DNA of 64,000 bases from contig NZ_FOMJ01000006.1 of NCBI RefSeq assembly GCF_900112605.1, positions 124,001 to 188,000 on the forward strand, in the 5' to 3' direction. The notes beneath the pieces are model-generated. The model was not told where the DNA came from and ran no database searches. It saw nothing but the letters and a program-made list of their open reading frames with translations. The position numbers and the translations under genes were made by a program. This stretch comes from Thiohalospira halophila DSM 15071 (GTDB taxonomy: Bacteria > Pseudomonadota > Gammaproteobacteria > Thiohalospirales > Thiohalospiraceae). Positions within the stretch are counted from its first letter, which is position 1. Every line of letters begins with the position of its first letter. Of the stretch, positions 1 through 6,558 are shown in pieces.

Positions 1-130
1 GCAGGGTCTCCGCCTGGAGACCAGCCACCACCTGAAAGAAGACCAACCCCACCAACAGGACCAGGACCAGCATGCCCCCGCCGGCGTAGACGGTGACCAT
101 GGAGGAGAGGGTCCGCGGATAGGGGATCAC
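1..130 (-). CDS. Membrane-anchored protein, N-terminal fragment (probable sensor kinase or GGDEF protein)
   Basis: Only the first 43 codons lie in the window; the gene runs off the left edge. The start is a GTG whose last bases overlap the TGA of the upstream binding-protein gene (GTGA, 127-130), so the two are probably translationally coupled. The visible residues are a short basic N-terminus, then a strongly hydrophobic segment of about 22 residues (residues 17-38, with GGGMLVLVLLVGLVFF), then the beginning of a presumably periplasmic part. One N-terminal membrane helix after a PhnD-type binding protein is the usual arrangement for a sensor histidine kinase (AioS or ArxS style) or a diguanylate cyclase. 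No catalytic domain is visible, so the class is inferred from context only. Confidence 0.6.
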   Translation of the reverse strand, partial: MIPYPRTLSSMVTVYAGGGMLVLVLLVGLVFFQVVAGLQAETL

Positions 131-993
131 GGTTCACCCTCCCCCGAACAGGGCCGTTCCACCGCTCGCAGGTGGTCACGCCCCACTTCCATGAGGTCCG
201 CGTCCGGCGCCCGGAAGTGGGGGACGTAGGCGGGAATCCGGCCGCCGGCCAGAGGCTCCCGCAGGAGGCGGGCCACACGCTCGGCCTGCCCCCGGGACAG
301 GGCCGGACCGGCCACCACCGCCGGCGGGGGTAGCGGCCCCGACTCCGCCAGGACCCGCAGCTCACCCCCCTCTTCAGTGAAACGCGCCGCCAGGGCCGCG
401 TTTACGGCGCCAGCGGCGTAGTCACCGTGGATCACTGAGCGAGCCACCCTCCCCTGGCGATGGAGGAACTCGTAATCGGCGAGGTCGGCCAGGTGTACAC
501 CCGCGTCCGCCAGCAGGCGGCGCGGGGCGTAGTGGCTGGAGAGCGAGCGATAGGCGCCGAAGGCGAAGGTCTCATCCCCGAGGTCGGTGAGTGCCTCGTG
601 AGGGCTGTCCCGCCGGACCACGACGGCCGCCCGGTAACCGGCCTCGGCCGCCAGTGGGCGGAATCCGCCACCATCCGGATACCGCCGCTCCAGCCGGATG
701 AGGCCGGTGGCCCCCAGGTAGGCCAGGTCCGCTCGCCCCTCGGCCAGCATGCGCAGGGGCTCGGCGTAGTCGCGGCTGACGTGGAGCTCCACCCGCCGCC
801 CCAGCCCCGCCTCCAGATAGGCCGCCAGGGGCTGGAAGCGCTGGGCGATGCGGCTCGGCGAGGTGTAGGGCAGGACGGCGAAGGTCAGCGGCGGCTCCGC
901 CCCCGCGGACTCGGCAACCGGCGCCTCCTCCCCCCGACAACCGACCAGCGCCAGTGTCAGGCACAGCGCCGCGAACCATCCGCGCCGGTCCAT
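127..993 (-). CDS. PhnD/AioX-type periplasmic oxyanion-binding lipoprotein
   Basis: A 288-residue protein with a lipoprotein signal peptide (lipobox LVGC, Cys19), then a type 2 periplasmic binding fold of the phosphate/phosphite/phosphonate-binding family. Family-typical features are the early 'TFAVLPYTSP' strand, 'ADLAYLGATGLIRL' and 'VIHGDYAAGAVN'. No permease or ATPase gene is adjacent. Instead it is coupled by GTGA to a membrane protein, which fits a sensory partner such as AioX/ArxX (arsenite sensing) better than an importer. However, the only Cys residues are in the signal peptide, the lipobox and the extreme C-terminus (about residue 282). The internal arsenite-binding Cys known in AioX is therefore absent, and the ligand may be phosphate, arsenate or another anion. 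It is the penultimate gene of the ars-led minus-strand unit, 4 bp after the MBL gene. Confidence 0.82.
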   Translation of the reverse strand: MDRRGWFAALCLTLALVGCRGEEAPVAESAGAEPPLTFAVLPYTSPSRIAQRFQPLAAYLEAGLGRRVELHVSRDYAEPLRMLAEGRADLAYLGATGLIRLERRYPDGGGFRPLAAEAGYRAAVVVRRDSPHEALTDLGDETFAFGAYRSLSSHYAPRRLLADAGVHLADLADYEFLHRQGRVARSVIHGDYAAGAVNAALAARFTEEGGELRVLAESGPLPPPAVVAGPALSRGQAERVARLLREPLAGGRIPAYVPHFRAPDADLMEVGRDHLRAVERPCSGEGEP

Positions 994-997
994 GGGG

Positions 998-1951
998 TCA
1001 CCCCTCGAACTGGAGATAGGTCCGGTTCATGTTGGTGGGGTGCCAGTCGTCGAAGTGGCGCAGGTGCTCGAAGGCCGGGGCCTCGCGGTAGCGGTCCATG
1101 ACCTCGTTGATGGGGTCCCACGCCCGGGCGTCCGCACCGACGTTCTCCACCAGGAAGTCGAGGTAGTCGCCGGTCTCGGCGCGGACCTTGGCCGGATCGC
1201 TGACGCCGCCGTGGCCGGGGACGATGGTCTTCGGTGCCAGGGTCTCCATGGCCTCGTGATAGGCCTCCTGCCAGGCAGCGACATCGCTCCAGGGGTGGAC
1301 GCCCAGGAGGCGGTCGACGTAAACCATGTCCCCGGTGAAGAGCACCTCCTCCTCCGGCAGCCAGACCACGGCATCGCCGGGGAAGTGGGCATCGCCGAAG
1401 TAGCGCAGCTCCAGGGTGCGCCCACCCAGCTCCACCCGGTGGCGGTCGCCGCTGGCGGGTTCATCGGCGTGGACCGGCTCGATGGCCGCGGCGGCCTCTT
1501 CGCCCAGGACCCGCTCCAGCCGCGGCAGGTGACGGTCGGCGAAGTCCTGCTGGGTCGCCACGGTCTGCTCCAGGGCGATGATCTCGGCCCCGCGCTCGGC
1601 GAAGTAGCCGTTGCCCAGCCAGCGGTGGTCCTGGCTACCGGTATTGATGACCCACTTCACCGGCTCGTCGGTGACCGCCCGCACGGCGCGGTGCAGGGTC
1701 TCGGCGGCCACCGGGGCGGCCCCGCTGTCGATGAGGACGGCACCCGCGTCGGTGACCACCACCCCGTAGTTGGCGTTGAGGGCGAGATTCTCCTCGGTGC
1801 GCGGCTCAGTGGGGCCGATGAGGGCGTAGACGCCGTCACCTGCCGCCTCGATGTTCAGCGGCCCCACCTGCTCGGGCGTGTCGCGTTCGGGGGCGGCACA
1901 GGCGGCCATCGTCAGGGCCACTCCGGCCAGTACCAGGTTTCTCGGGGACAT
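998..1951 (-). CDS. Metallo-beta-lactamase-fold hydrolase, exported, with altered metal site
   Basis: A 317-residue protein with an N-terminal signal or lipoprotein peptide (AACAAP near residue 17), resembling the SoxH/quinoprotein-relay branch of the MBL superfamily. The fold is clear: 'NANYGVVVTDAGAVLIDSG', then 'VINTGSQDHRWLGNGYF', 'FGDAHFPGDAVVWLPEEE', 'VLFTGDMVYVDR' and 'IVPGHGGVSD'. The position that normally reads HxHxDH is NTGSQDHRWLGN here, so the first two histidines are missing while the downstream His, Asp and His positions remain. It may bind metal differently or act on another substrate. It lies 25 bp after the thioredoxin gene and 4 bp before the binding-protein gene, inside the arsenic-led unit. 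The ATG has a GAGGT ribosome site. The substrate is unknown. Confidence 0.85.
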   Translation of the reverse strand: MSPRNLVLAGVALTMAACAAPERDTPEQVGPLNIEAAGDGVYALIGPTEPRTEENLALNANYGVVVTDAGAVLIDSGAAPVAAETLHRAVRAVTDEPVKWVINTGSQDHRWLGNGYFAERGAEIIALEQTVATQQDFADRHLPRLERVLGEEAAAAIEPVHADEPASGDRHRVELGGRTLELRYFGDAHFPGDAVVWLPEEEVLFTGDMVYVDRLLGVHPWSDVAAWQEAYHEAMETLAPKTIVPGHGGVSDPAKVRAETGDYLDFLVENVGADARAWDPINEVMDRYREAPAFEHLRHFDDWHPTNMNRTYLQFEG

Positions 1952-1976
1952 ACTGGATACCTCGCGTTATCGGGGT

Positions 1977-2210
1977 TCAGGAGAGCCAGCCGGCCACCGT
2001 CTTGTGGTCGGGCACGCCGCCGCTGTGGACGACCTGGCCGTCCACCACCACGCCGGGCGTGGACATCACCCCCCAGCTCATGATGTCGCCGATGTCCTCG
2101 ACCTTCTCCAGCTCGATCGCCGCCCCCTGCTCGCCGGCGACCTTCTCGATGAGTTCCGCGGTGCGCTGGCAGTTGGCGCAGCCGGTACCCAGTACCTTGA
2201 TGTTCTTCAT
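1977..2210 (-). CDS. Small thioredoxin-fold protein (redox-active disulfide family)
   Basis: A 77-residue protein of the thioredoxin_3 type. It has a beta strand (MKNIKVLG), then the redox motif CANC (Cys11/Cys14), a helix (RTAELIEKVAGEQG), the cis-proline loop 'MSTPGVVVDG' and a C-terminal helix. It lacks a signal peptide, so it should be cytoplasmic. A strong GGAGG ribosome site precedes the ATG. Such proteins commonly sit next to YraQ-type permeases and arsenic genes. A reasonable inference is that it recycles the disulfide formed by the neighbouring thioredoxin-coupled ArsC proteins or handles thiol-bound metalloid, but no direct evidence fixes its partner. Confidence 0.9.
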   Translation of the reverse strand: MKNIKVLGTGCANCQRTAELIEKVAGEQGAAIELEKVEDIGDIMSWGVMSTPGVVVDGQVVHSGGVPDHKTVAGWLS

Positions 2211-2237
2211 GGTCCGTTACCTCCGTAAAAGATGAGT

Positions 2238-2591
2238 TCAGCAGCAGGACTGGCCACTGGCGGTGGTACCGCAGCAGCCGCCCTCGCTATCTGCGGCCGG
2301 CTCGGGCTCCGGTTCGGCGGGACCGCAACAACCGCCGGCCTCGGAGCCGGTCGTGGCCTCGGCCGCCGGGGTGCCGGCCTCGGCATCGAAGGCGGCATCC
2401 AGCTTGTCGCCGGCCTCGTCCCGGATGTGGCGGGCCACCTCGATGACGGTGTCGATCTGGTGCTCCGGGATCCCCAGCTCGCGCAGCTTGGATACCTGGC
2501 ACAGCCCCATGGAGGGGTGGTTGGCGGCGATGGAGGCCCCCAGGGACACCATGGAGACGATGGAGGGGTGGAGATTCGGCTTGTCGGTCAT
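2238..2591 (-). CDS. CMD/AhpD-like small protein with cysteine-pair tail
   Basis: A 117-residue protein. Residues about 8-75 resemble the carboxymuconolactone decarboxylase/AhpD-like helical domain often found in arsenic operons ('MVSLGASIAANHPSMGLCQV', then 'KLRELGIPEHQIDTVIEVA'). The usual CxxC active pair is not intact: one Cys remains in GLCQV. After an Ala/Glu-rich linker, the C-terminal part carries three vicinal cysteine pairs (GGCCGP, GGCCGT, and SCC at the very end). This suggests soft-metal or arsenite binding rather than peroxidase chemistry, which is inference. The start is the ATG 29 bp after the permease stop, and a gap of 27 bp leads to the thioredoxin gene. Confidence 0.8.
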   Translation of the reverse strand: MTDKPNLHPSIVSMVSLGASIAANHPSMGLCQVSKLRELGIPEHQIDTVIEVARHIRDEAGDKLDAAFDAEAGTPAAEATTGSEAGGCCGPAEPEPEPAADSEGGCCGTTASGQSCC

Positions 2592-2620
2592 GCGGTCCTC
2601 CTCGGGTTCGAAACGCCGTT

Positions 2621-3574
2621 TCAGGCGAAGAGATTGAACAGCCAGCCCACCAGCATGAAGGCCACCGCCAGCACGGCGGCGTAGAGGGCCAGGGCCTTCC
2701 AGTGGATGACCTTGCGCAGGATGAGCATCTCCGGCAGGGAGAGGGCGGCGATGGACATCATCAGGGCCAGTACCGTACCCACGGCCACGCCCTTGCCCAG
2801 CATGGCCTCGGCCACGGGGATGACGCCGGTGGCGTTGGCGTAGAGGGGCACGCCCAGCAGCACGGCCCCGGGGACGGTCCACCACTGGCCGCCGGCGAGG
2901 TAGGTGGTCACCCACTGCTCGGGGACGAAGCCGTGGAAGGCGGCCCCCAGGGCGATACCGGCGACCACCCACTTCCAGATCCGGCCGACGATCTCGCGCA
3001 CCTCGCCCACGGCGAAGCGGTGGCGACCGGCCAGGCTGGTATCGGCCTCGGGTTCGGCGGTCTCGCCCATCTGGATCTTCCAGACGTAGTCCTCCACCCA
3101 GCGCTCGGGGCGGAAGCGCTCCATGACCCAGCCGCCCACGTAGGCGACCACCAGGCCGGCGGCCACGTACATGGCGGTGAGCTCCCAGCCGAGGATCCCC
3201 ACCAGCAGGACCACCGCCACCTCGTTGATCATGGGGCTGGCGATGAGGAAGGAGAAGGTCACCCCCAGCGGGATCCCCGCCTCCACGAAGCCGATGAACA
3301 GCGGCACCGAGGAGCAGGAGCAGAAGGGCGTCACCGCCCCCAGACCCACCGCGGAGGTGCGCGCCGCCCACTTGGGCTTGCCGCTGACGTAGTTGCGCAC
3401 CCGTTCCGGGCTGATCATCGCCCGGAGCAGGCCCATGATGTAGATGACCACCACCAGCATCACGAAGATCTTGGTGGTATCCATGACGAAGAACTGGACC
3501 GCCGGGCCCAGGGAGCCCTCGGCGGCGAGCCCCAGCAGGTCGTAGGCGAACCAGTCGCCCAGCGCCTTGAACAT
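2621..3574 (-). CDS. Permease of the YraQ/DUF318 family (ArsP-like)
   Basis: A 317-residue polytopic membrane protein with about eight hydrophobic segments in two halves. The family hallmark 'TPFCSCSSVPLFIGF' (Cys85, Cys87) and the following 'SFLIASPMINEVAV' are present, and a related pattern in the second half ('GVPLYANATGVIPVAEAML') reflects the internal duplication. Members include ArsP, which exports trivalent organoarsenicals; other members have no known substrate. Its place 2 bp after arsC and in the same unit as arsI (C-As lyase) makes a metalloid substrate likely. The loop between the halves is hydrophilic and acidic. The specific substrate is inference. Confidence 0.88.
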   Translation of the reverse strand: MFKALGDWFAYDLLGLAAEGSLGPAVQFFVMDTTKIFVMLVVVIYIMGLLRAMISPERVRNYVSGKPKWAARTSAVGLGAVTPFCSCSSVPLFIGFVEAGIPLGVTFSFLIASPMINEVAVVLLVGILGWELTAMYVAAGLVVAYVGGWVMERFRPERWVEDYVWKIQMGETAEPEADTSLAGRHRFAVGEVREIVGRIWKWVVAGIALGAAFHGFVPEQWVTTYLAGGQWWTVPGAVLLGVPLYANATGVIPVAEAMLGKGVAVGTVLALMMSIAALSLPEMLILRKVIHWKALALYAAVLAVAFMLVGWLFNLFA

Positions 3575-3576
3575 GA

Positions 3577-4011
3577 TCAGCCTCCCGTTGCGTCGTTGGT
3601 TGCGGTCAGTCGGGCCACCAGCGCCCGGACCCGCTCCTCCACCTCGTCCCGGGTGGCGCGGAAGGTCGCCATGATCGCCTCCTCGCTGCCGGTGGCCCGG
3701 GCCGGATCCTCCAGGGGCCAGTGCTCCCGTTCCGTTCCCGGCGGCAGGACGGGGCAGTTCTCGTCGGCGTGGCCGCAGACGGTGACCACCCGGTCCGCCC
3801 AGTCCAGGAGGGCACTGCTCAGGCGGGTGGAGTGCTGGTCGCGGATGTCCATCCCGGCCTCCTCCATGACGGCGATGGCGCGCGGGTTCTGGCCGTGGGC
3901 CTCGATGCCGGCGGAGTCGAAGGCCAGGCCGGGGTTCGCCAGGTGTCGCCCCCAGCCCTCCGCCATCTGGCTGCGACAGGAGTTGCCGGTGCAGAGAAAG
4001 AGGATGTTCAT
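3577..4011 (-). CDS. arsC: Arsenate reductase, thioredoxin-coupled LMW-PTPase type (copy 1)
   Basis: A 144-residue cytoplasmic enzyme reducing arsenate to arsenite. The low-molecular-weight phosphatase P-loop CTGNSCR gives the CX5R catalytic motif (Cys7, Arg13). The redox-relay cysteines of the thioredoxin-dependent ArsC class are present in 'VCGHADENCPVLPPG' (Cys79 and Cys86), followed by 'EHWPLEDPA'. The ATG overlaps the stop of acr3 (ATGA, 4008-4011), so reductase and efflux pump are translationally coupled. The short C-terminal extension after the last helix (TATNDATGG) has no obvious role. Confidence 0.95.
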   Translation of the reverse strand: MNILFLCTGNSCRSQMAEGWGRHLANPGLAFDSAGIEAHGQNPRAIAVMEEAGMDIRDQHSTRLSSALLDWADRVVTVCGHADENCPVLPPGTEREHWPLEDPARATGSEEAIMATFRATRDEVEERVRALVARLTATNDATGG

Positions 4012-5087
4012 GGCTGTTGTGCCTCCGGGAAGCGGCCTCGGGTACGGTTGGCGATCTTCACCAGCGCGAGCATCAGCGGGACCTCCACCAGGACGCCCAC
4101 CACCGTGGCCAGCGCCGCGCCCGACTGCAGGCCGAACAGGGCGATGGCGGCGGCCACCGCCAGCTCGAAGAAGTTGCTGGCGCCGATGAGCGCCCCCGGG
4201 GCGGCCACCGCATGGGGCACCCGCCAGGCGTACGCCCAGCCGTAGGCGATGAAGAAGATCAGGAAGGTCTGGAGGATGAGCGGCACCGCGATGAGCGCGA
4301 TGTGCAGCGGGTGATTGAGGATCACCTCGCCCTGGAAGGCGAAGAGCAGCACCAGGGTGAGGATGAGCCCGGCGGGCGTGATGTGGCCCAGCCGCGGCAG
4401 GAAGGTGTGCTCGAACCAGGCCTGGCCCTTGCGCCGGATGAGGGCGACCCGGGTGACATAGCCGGCGGCCAGCGGAATGACGATGTAGAGCACCACCGAC
4501 AGGGCCACCGTATCCCAGGGGACGGTGATGTCCGAGATCCCCAGCAGGAAGACGACGATGGGGGCGAAGGCGACCAGCAGGATGAGGTCGTTGAGCGAGA
4601 CCTGCACCAGGGTATAGGCCGGATCCCCCCGGGTGAGATAGCTCCAGACGAAGACCATCGCCGTGCACGGCGCCGCCCCCAGCAGGATGGCCCCGGCCAG
4701 GTACTCCCGCGCCAGGTCGGCGGGGATGAGCGGGGCGAAGATCACGATAAGGAAGAGCCAGGCGATGGCGAACATGGTGAAGGGCTTGATGAGCCAGTTC
4801 ACCGCGGTGGTAATGACCAGGCCCCGGGGCTGTCGCCGCACCCCCAGGATGGAGGCAAAGTCGATCTGGACCATCATGGGGAAGATCATCGCCCAGATGA
4901 GGAGGGCCACCGGGATCGATACCTGGGCATACTCCAGGCGCGAGAGCGCCTCGGGCACCGCCGGGGCGAGCTGGCCCAGGGCCACGCCGGCAACGATGGC
5001 CAGGGCCACCCAGAGGGAGAGGTAGCGCTCGAAGGGGCCCATGCCTTCGGCGACATCGGGCACCGCGGTGGTCGAATCGTGGCGCAT
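4008..5087 (-). CDS. acr3: Arsenite efflux permease Acr3
   Basis: A 359-residue inner-membrane protein with about ten transmembrane segments, of the Acr3/BASS superfamily. It exports arsenite (and in some members antimonite) using the proton gradient. Diagnostic stretches are 'LLIWAMIFPMMVQIDF' and the conserved cysteine segment 'GAILLGAAPCTAMVFVWSYL', then 'VQVSLNDLILLVAFAPI' and 'GALIGASNFFELAVAAAIAL'. The length matches bacterial Acr3. The ATG start lies 28 bp after the arsI stop and the 3' end overlaps arsC. With ArsC it forms the core reduce-and-export pair. Confidence 0.96.
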   Translation of the reverse strand: MRHDSTTAVPDVAEGMGPFERYLSLWVALAIVAGVALGQLAPAVPEALSRLEYAQVSIPVALLIWAMIFPMMVQIDFASILGVRRQPRGLVITTAVNWLIKPFTMFAIAWLFLIVIFAPLIPADLAREYLAGAILLGAAPCTAMVFVWSYLTRGDPAYTLVQVSLNDLILLVAFAPIVVFLLGISDITVPWDTVALSVVLYIVIPLAAGYVTRVALIRRKGQAWFEHTFLPRLGHITPAGLILTLVLLFAFQGEVILNHPLHIALIAVPLILQTFLIFFIAYGWAYAWRVPHAVAAPGALIGASNFFELAVAAAIALFGLQSGAALATVVGVLVEVPLMLALVKIANRTRGRFPEAQQP

Positions 5088-5115
5088 GGTCCGGTCCTCG
5101 CGGAGGGATCGGGAG

Positions 5116-5553
5116 TCAGCCGCAGCAGCCGGTGCTCGCCGGCTCTTCCGCGGCCGGTGTGCAGCAGCTGCTGGCGGGGTCGTGAAAGAGCTGTGCCTCG
5201 CCCAGGGAGTGGAAGGTCTCCCACGCCACCCCTGCCGGATCCGTGGCCCAGTACTTGTCGGAGACAGCATAGCAGCAGGTGGTCCCGACCTCGGCGAGGC
5301 CGGCGGCATCGGCGGTCCGGGCCCGCTCGGCCAGGTGGGTCTGCTCCGCTTCATCCGCCGCCTGGAAGCCGAGATGGTCGACCCCCGGCTCGCGCCCCCG
5401 GGCCGAGATGGCGAAGTTCACCGCCGGGTCGGTGAGCTCCCACTTGGCGTAGTCCTCCTTCTGCACGGAGGGCTCGGTACCGAAGAGGGCGTTGTAGAAC
5501 GCGATCCCCTCGCCGAGATCGGCGACGGCGACATGGACGTGGAAACGGCTCAT
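5116..5553 (-). CDS. arsI: ArsI/CadI-family C-As lyase (VOC dioxygenase)
   Basis: A 145-residue vicinal-oxygen-chelate protein. Known ArsI enzymes use Fe(II) and O2 to cleave the carbon-arsenic bond of trivalent methyl- and aromatic arsenicals. Visible ligands are an N-terminal His (His5/His7 in RFHVHVAV), His60 (GVDHLGFQ) and Glu112 (AWETFHSLG). The vicinal cysteine pair that binds the arsenical is in 'TTCCYAVSDKYW' (Cys93-Cys94). The C-terminus carries two further pairs (SSCC and GCCG). It is the first gene of the minus-strand unit and directly faces the shared operator region. Annotators sometimes call this family cadmium-inducible CadI; the arsenic context favours ArsI. Confidence 0.92.
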   Translation of the reverse strand: MSRFHVHVAVADLGEGIAFYNALFGTEPSVQKEDYAKWELTDPAVNFAISARGREPGVDHLGFQAADEAEQTHLAERARTADAAGLAEVGTTCCYAVSDKYWATDPAGVAWETFHSLGEAQLFHDPASSCCTPAAEEPASTGCCG

Positions 5554-5672
5554 GGGTTCCTCCTTCCCGTCACGGGATTGTCATCACTCCTGTGGGAGCC
5601 TTTTATATTCGGTTAACCCGATATGTCGAAGAGTGTATATTCGCTAACCCATATACGCAAACGGAGTCCTCC
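5554..5672. promoter_or_regulatory. Divergent ars promoter/operator region
   Basis: This gap separates arsI (minus) from the second arsC (plus) and is much more AT-rich than its surroundings. It holds two similar blocks 32 bp apart: ATATTCGGTTAACCCGATAT at 5605-5624, an imperfect palindrome with 16 of 20 positions self-complementary, and ATATTCGCTAACCCATAT at 5637-5654, a shorter relative. Spacing of about three helical turns and placement over the likely promoters of both divergent genes suggest binding sites for the ArsR encoded nearby. The blocks also contain TATATT sequences that could be -10 elements. ArsR binding is inferred, not shown. Confidence 0.65.
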
Positions 5673-6107
5673 ATGACCAGCCCCGTCCGTGTCCTCTTCC
5701 TGTGTACCGGCAACTCCGCCCGCTCGCAGATGGCCGAGGCCCTGCTGCGCCGGTACGGCGGCGCCGACTTCGAGGTCCGCAGCGCCGGCACCGACCCCCA
5801 GGGGGTCCATCCGCTGACCCTGCGCATGCTGGAGGAGTGCGGGGTCGCCACCGACGGGCTCCGCAGCGAGCCACTGGAGCAGTACACGGGGGAGGCGTTC
5901 GACTACATCATCACGGTCTGCGACCGGGCGCGGGATAACTGCCCGACCTTTCCGGGGGATGCCGAGCGGATCCATTGGGGCTTCGAGGATCCGGCTGCGG
6001 CCAGCGGGGACGAGGCCGCCCGGCTGGCCGTCTTCCGGCGCGTCTACAACGAGATCGCCGGCCGGATCCGTACCTGGGTCGAGACGGCGCGCAAGGGCCG
6101 TCGCTAG
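5673..6107 (+). CDS. arsC: Arsenate reductase, LMW-PTPase type (copy 2)
   Basis: A 144-residue second ArsC, clearly diverged from the first. The P-loop is CTGNSAR (Cys11, Arg17), and the redox-relay pair lies in 'VCDRARDNCPTFPGD' (Cys83, Cys90), followed by 'IHWGFEDPAAASG'. All three cysteines needed for thioredoxin-coupled arsenate reduction are therefore present. The ATG follows a GGAG ribosome site (ACGGAGTCCTCC). It is transcribed alone from the divergent ars operator region and converges on the conserved unknown gene after arsR. Two reductases on opposite strands of one operator may allow different expression levels. Confidence 0.93.
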   Translation: MTSPVRVLFLCTGNSARSQMAEALLRRYGGADFEVRSAGTDPQGVHPLTLRMLEECGVATDGLRSEPLEQYTGEAFDYIITVCDRARDNCPTFPGDAERIHWGFEDPAAASGDEAARLAVFRRVYNEIAGRIRTWVETARKGRR

Positions 6108-6125
6108 GGCTCTACCCCGGAGTGC

Positions 6126-6554
6126 TCAGCCGCGCCCCATGAGCCGCTGCCACCAGCGGCGGCGGTTGCCGGGGACCGGGGCATCGTCGGCCACCGGCTC
6201 CGGCGGGATCCGGGTGATCACCCAGCGCGGGGGGATGCGCTTGCCGCTGCTGCCGCAGGAGGCACCGAGGTTGTTGGGGTCGTAGACCTTGATGAGGGCG
6301 GGGTCGGTGGGCTCGTCGACGTAGACGATGCCGCAGAAGTCCTCGTCGTGCTCCCGGCGCAGGAGGGCGTCGAGTTCCTCGATAAAGGGGATCAGCTCCC
6401 CGGCCGGCAGCGGCTCCTCGGGCACGCCCTCGCCGATCTGGTAGACGTACCAGCCTTCGGCATCGCCGCGCAGCCGCTCCCAGAAGGCATCCAGCTGGTG
6501 CCAGCGCAGGATCCCGGAGAAGGCGCCGTCGAAACGCTCGCTGAAGGTCGCCAT
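6126..6554 (-). CDS. Conserved hypothetical protein in the arsR transcription unit
   Basis: A 142-residue acidic protein that I remember as a conserved unknown in gammaproteobacteria rather than a named family. Recognisable stretches are 'ILRWHQLDAFWERLRGDAEG', 'WYVYQIGEG', 'LLRREHDEDFCGIVYVDE' and 'IKVYDPNNLGASCGSSG', ending in a basic tail (RRRWWQRLMGRG). It has no signal peptide or membrane segment. It starts 4 bp after the arsR stop, so it is probably co-transcribed with arsR, and it converges with arsC copy 2. The two conserved Cys residues (DFCG and SCGS) could matter for a redox or metal role, but no function is assigned. Confidence 0.82.
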   Translation of the reverse strand: MATFSERFDGAFSGILRWHQLDAFWERLRGDAEGWYVYQIGEGVPEEPLPAGELIPFIEELDALLRREHDEDFCGIVYVDEPTDPALIKVYDPNNLGASCGSSGKRIPPRWVITRIPPEPVADDAPVPGNRRRWWQRLMGRG

Positions 6555-6558
6555 GGTC

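Noticed and set aside
2702-5435. Long plus-strand frames opposite the ars genes and similar long antisense frames elsewhere (for example opposite gatB/gatA, mrdA and rlmI)
   Set aside because: They are high-GC antisense shadows: His/Gly/Arg-rich translations, no ribosome sites, no family resemblance, and each lies opposite a well-supported gene.
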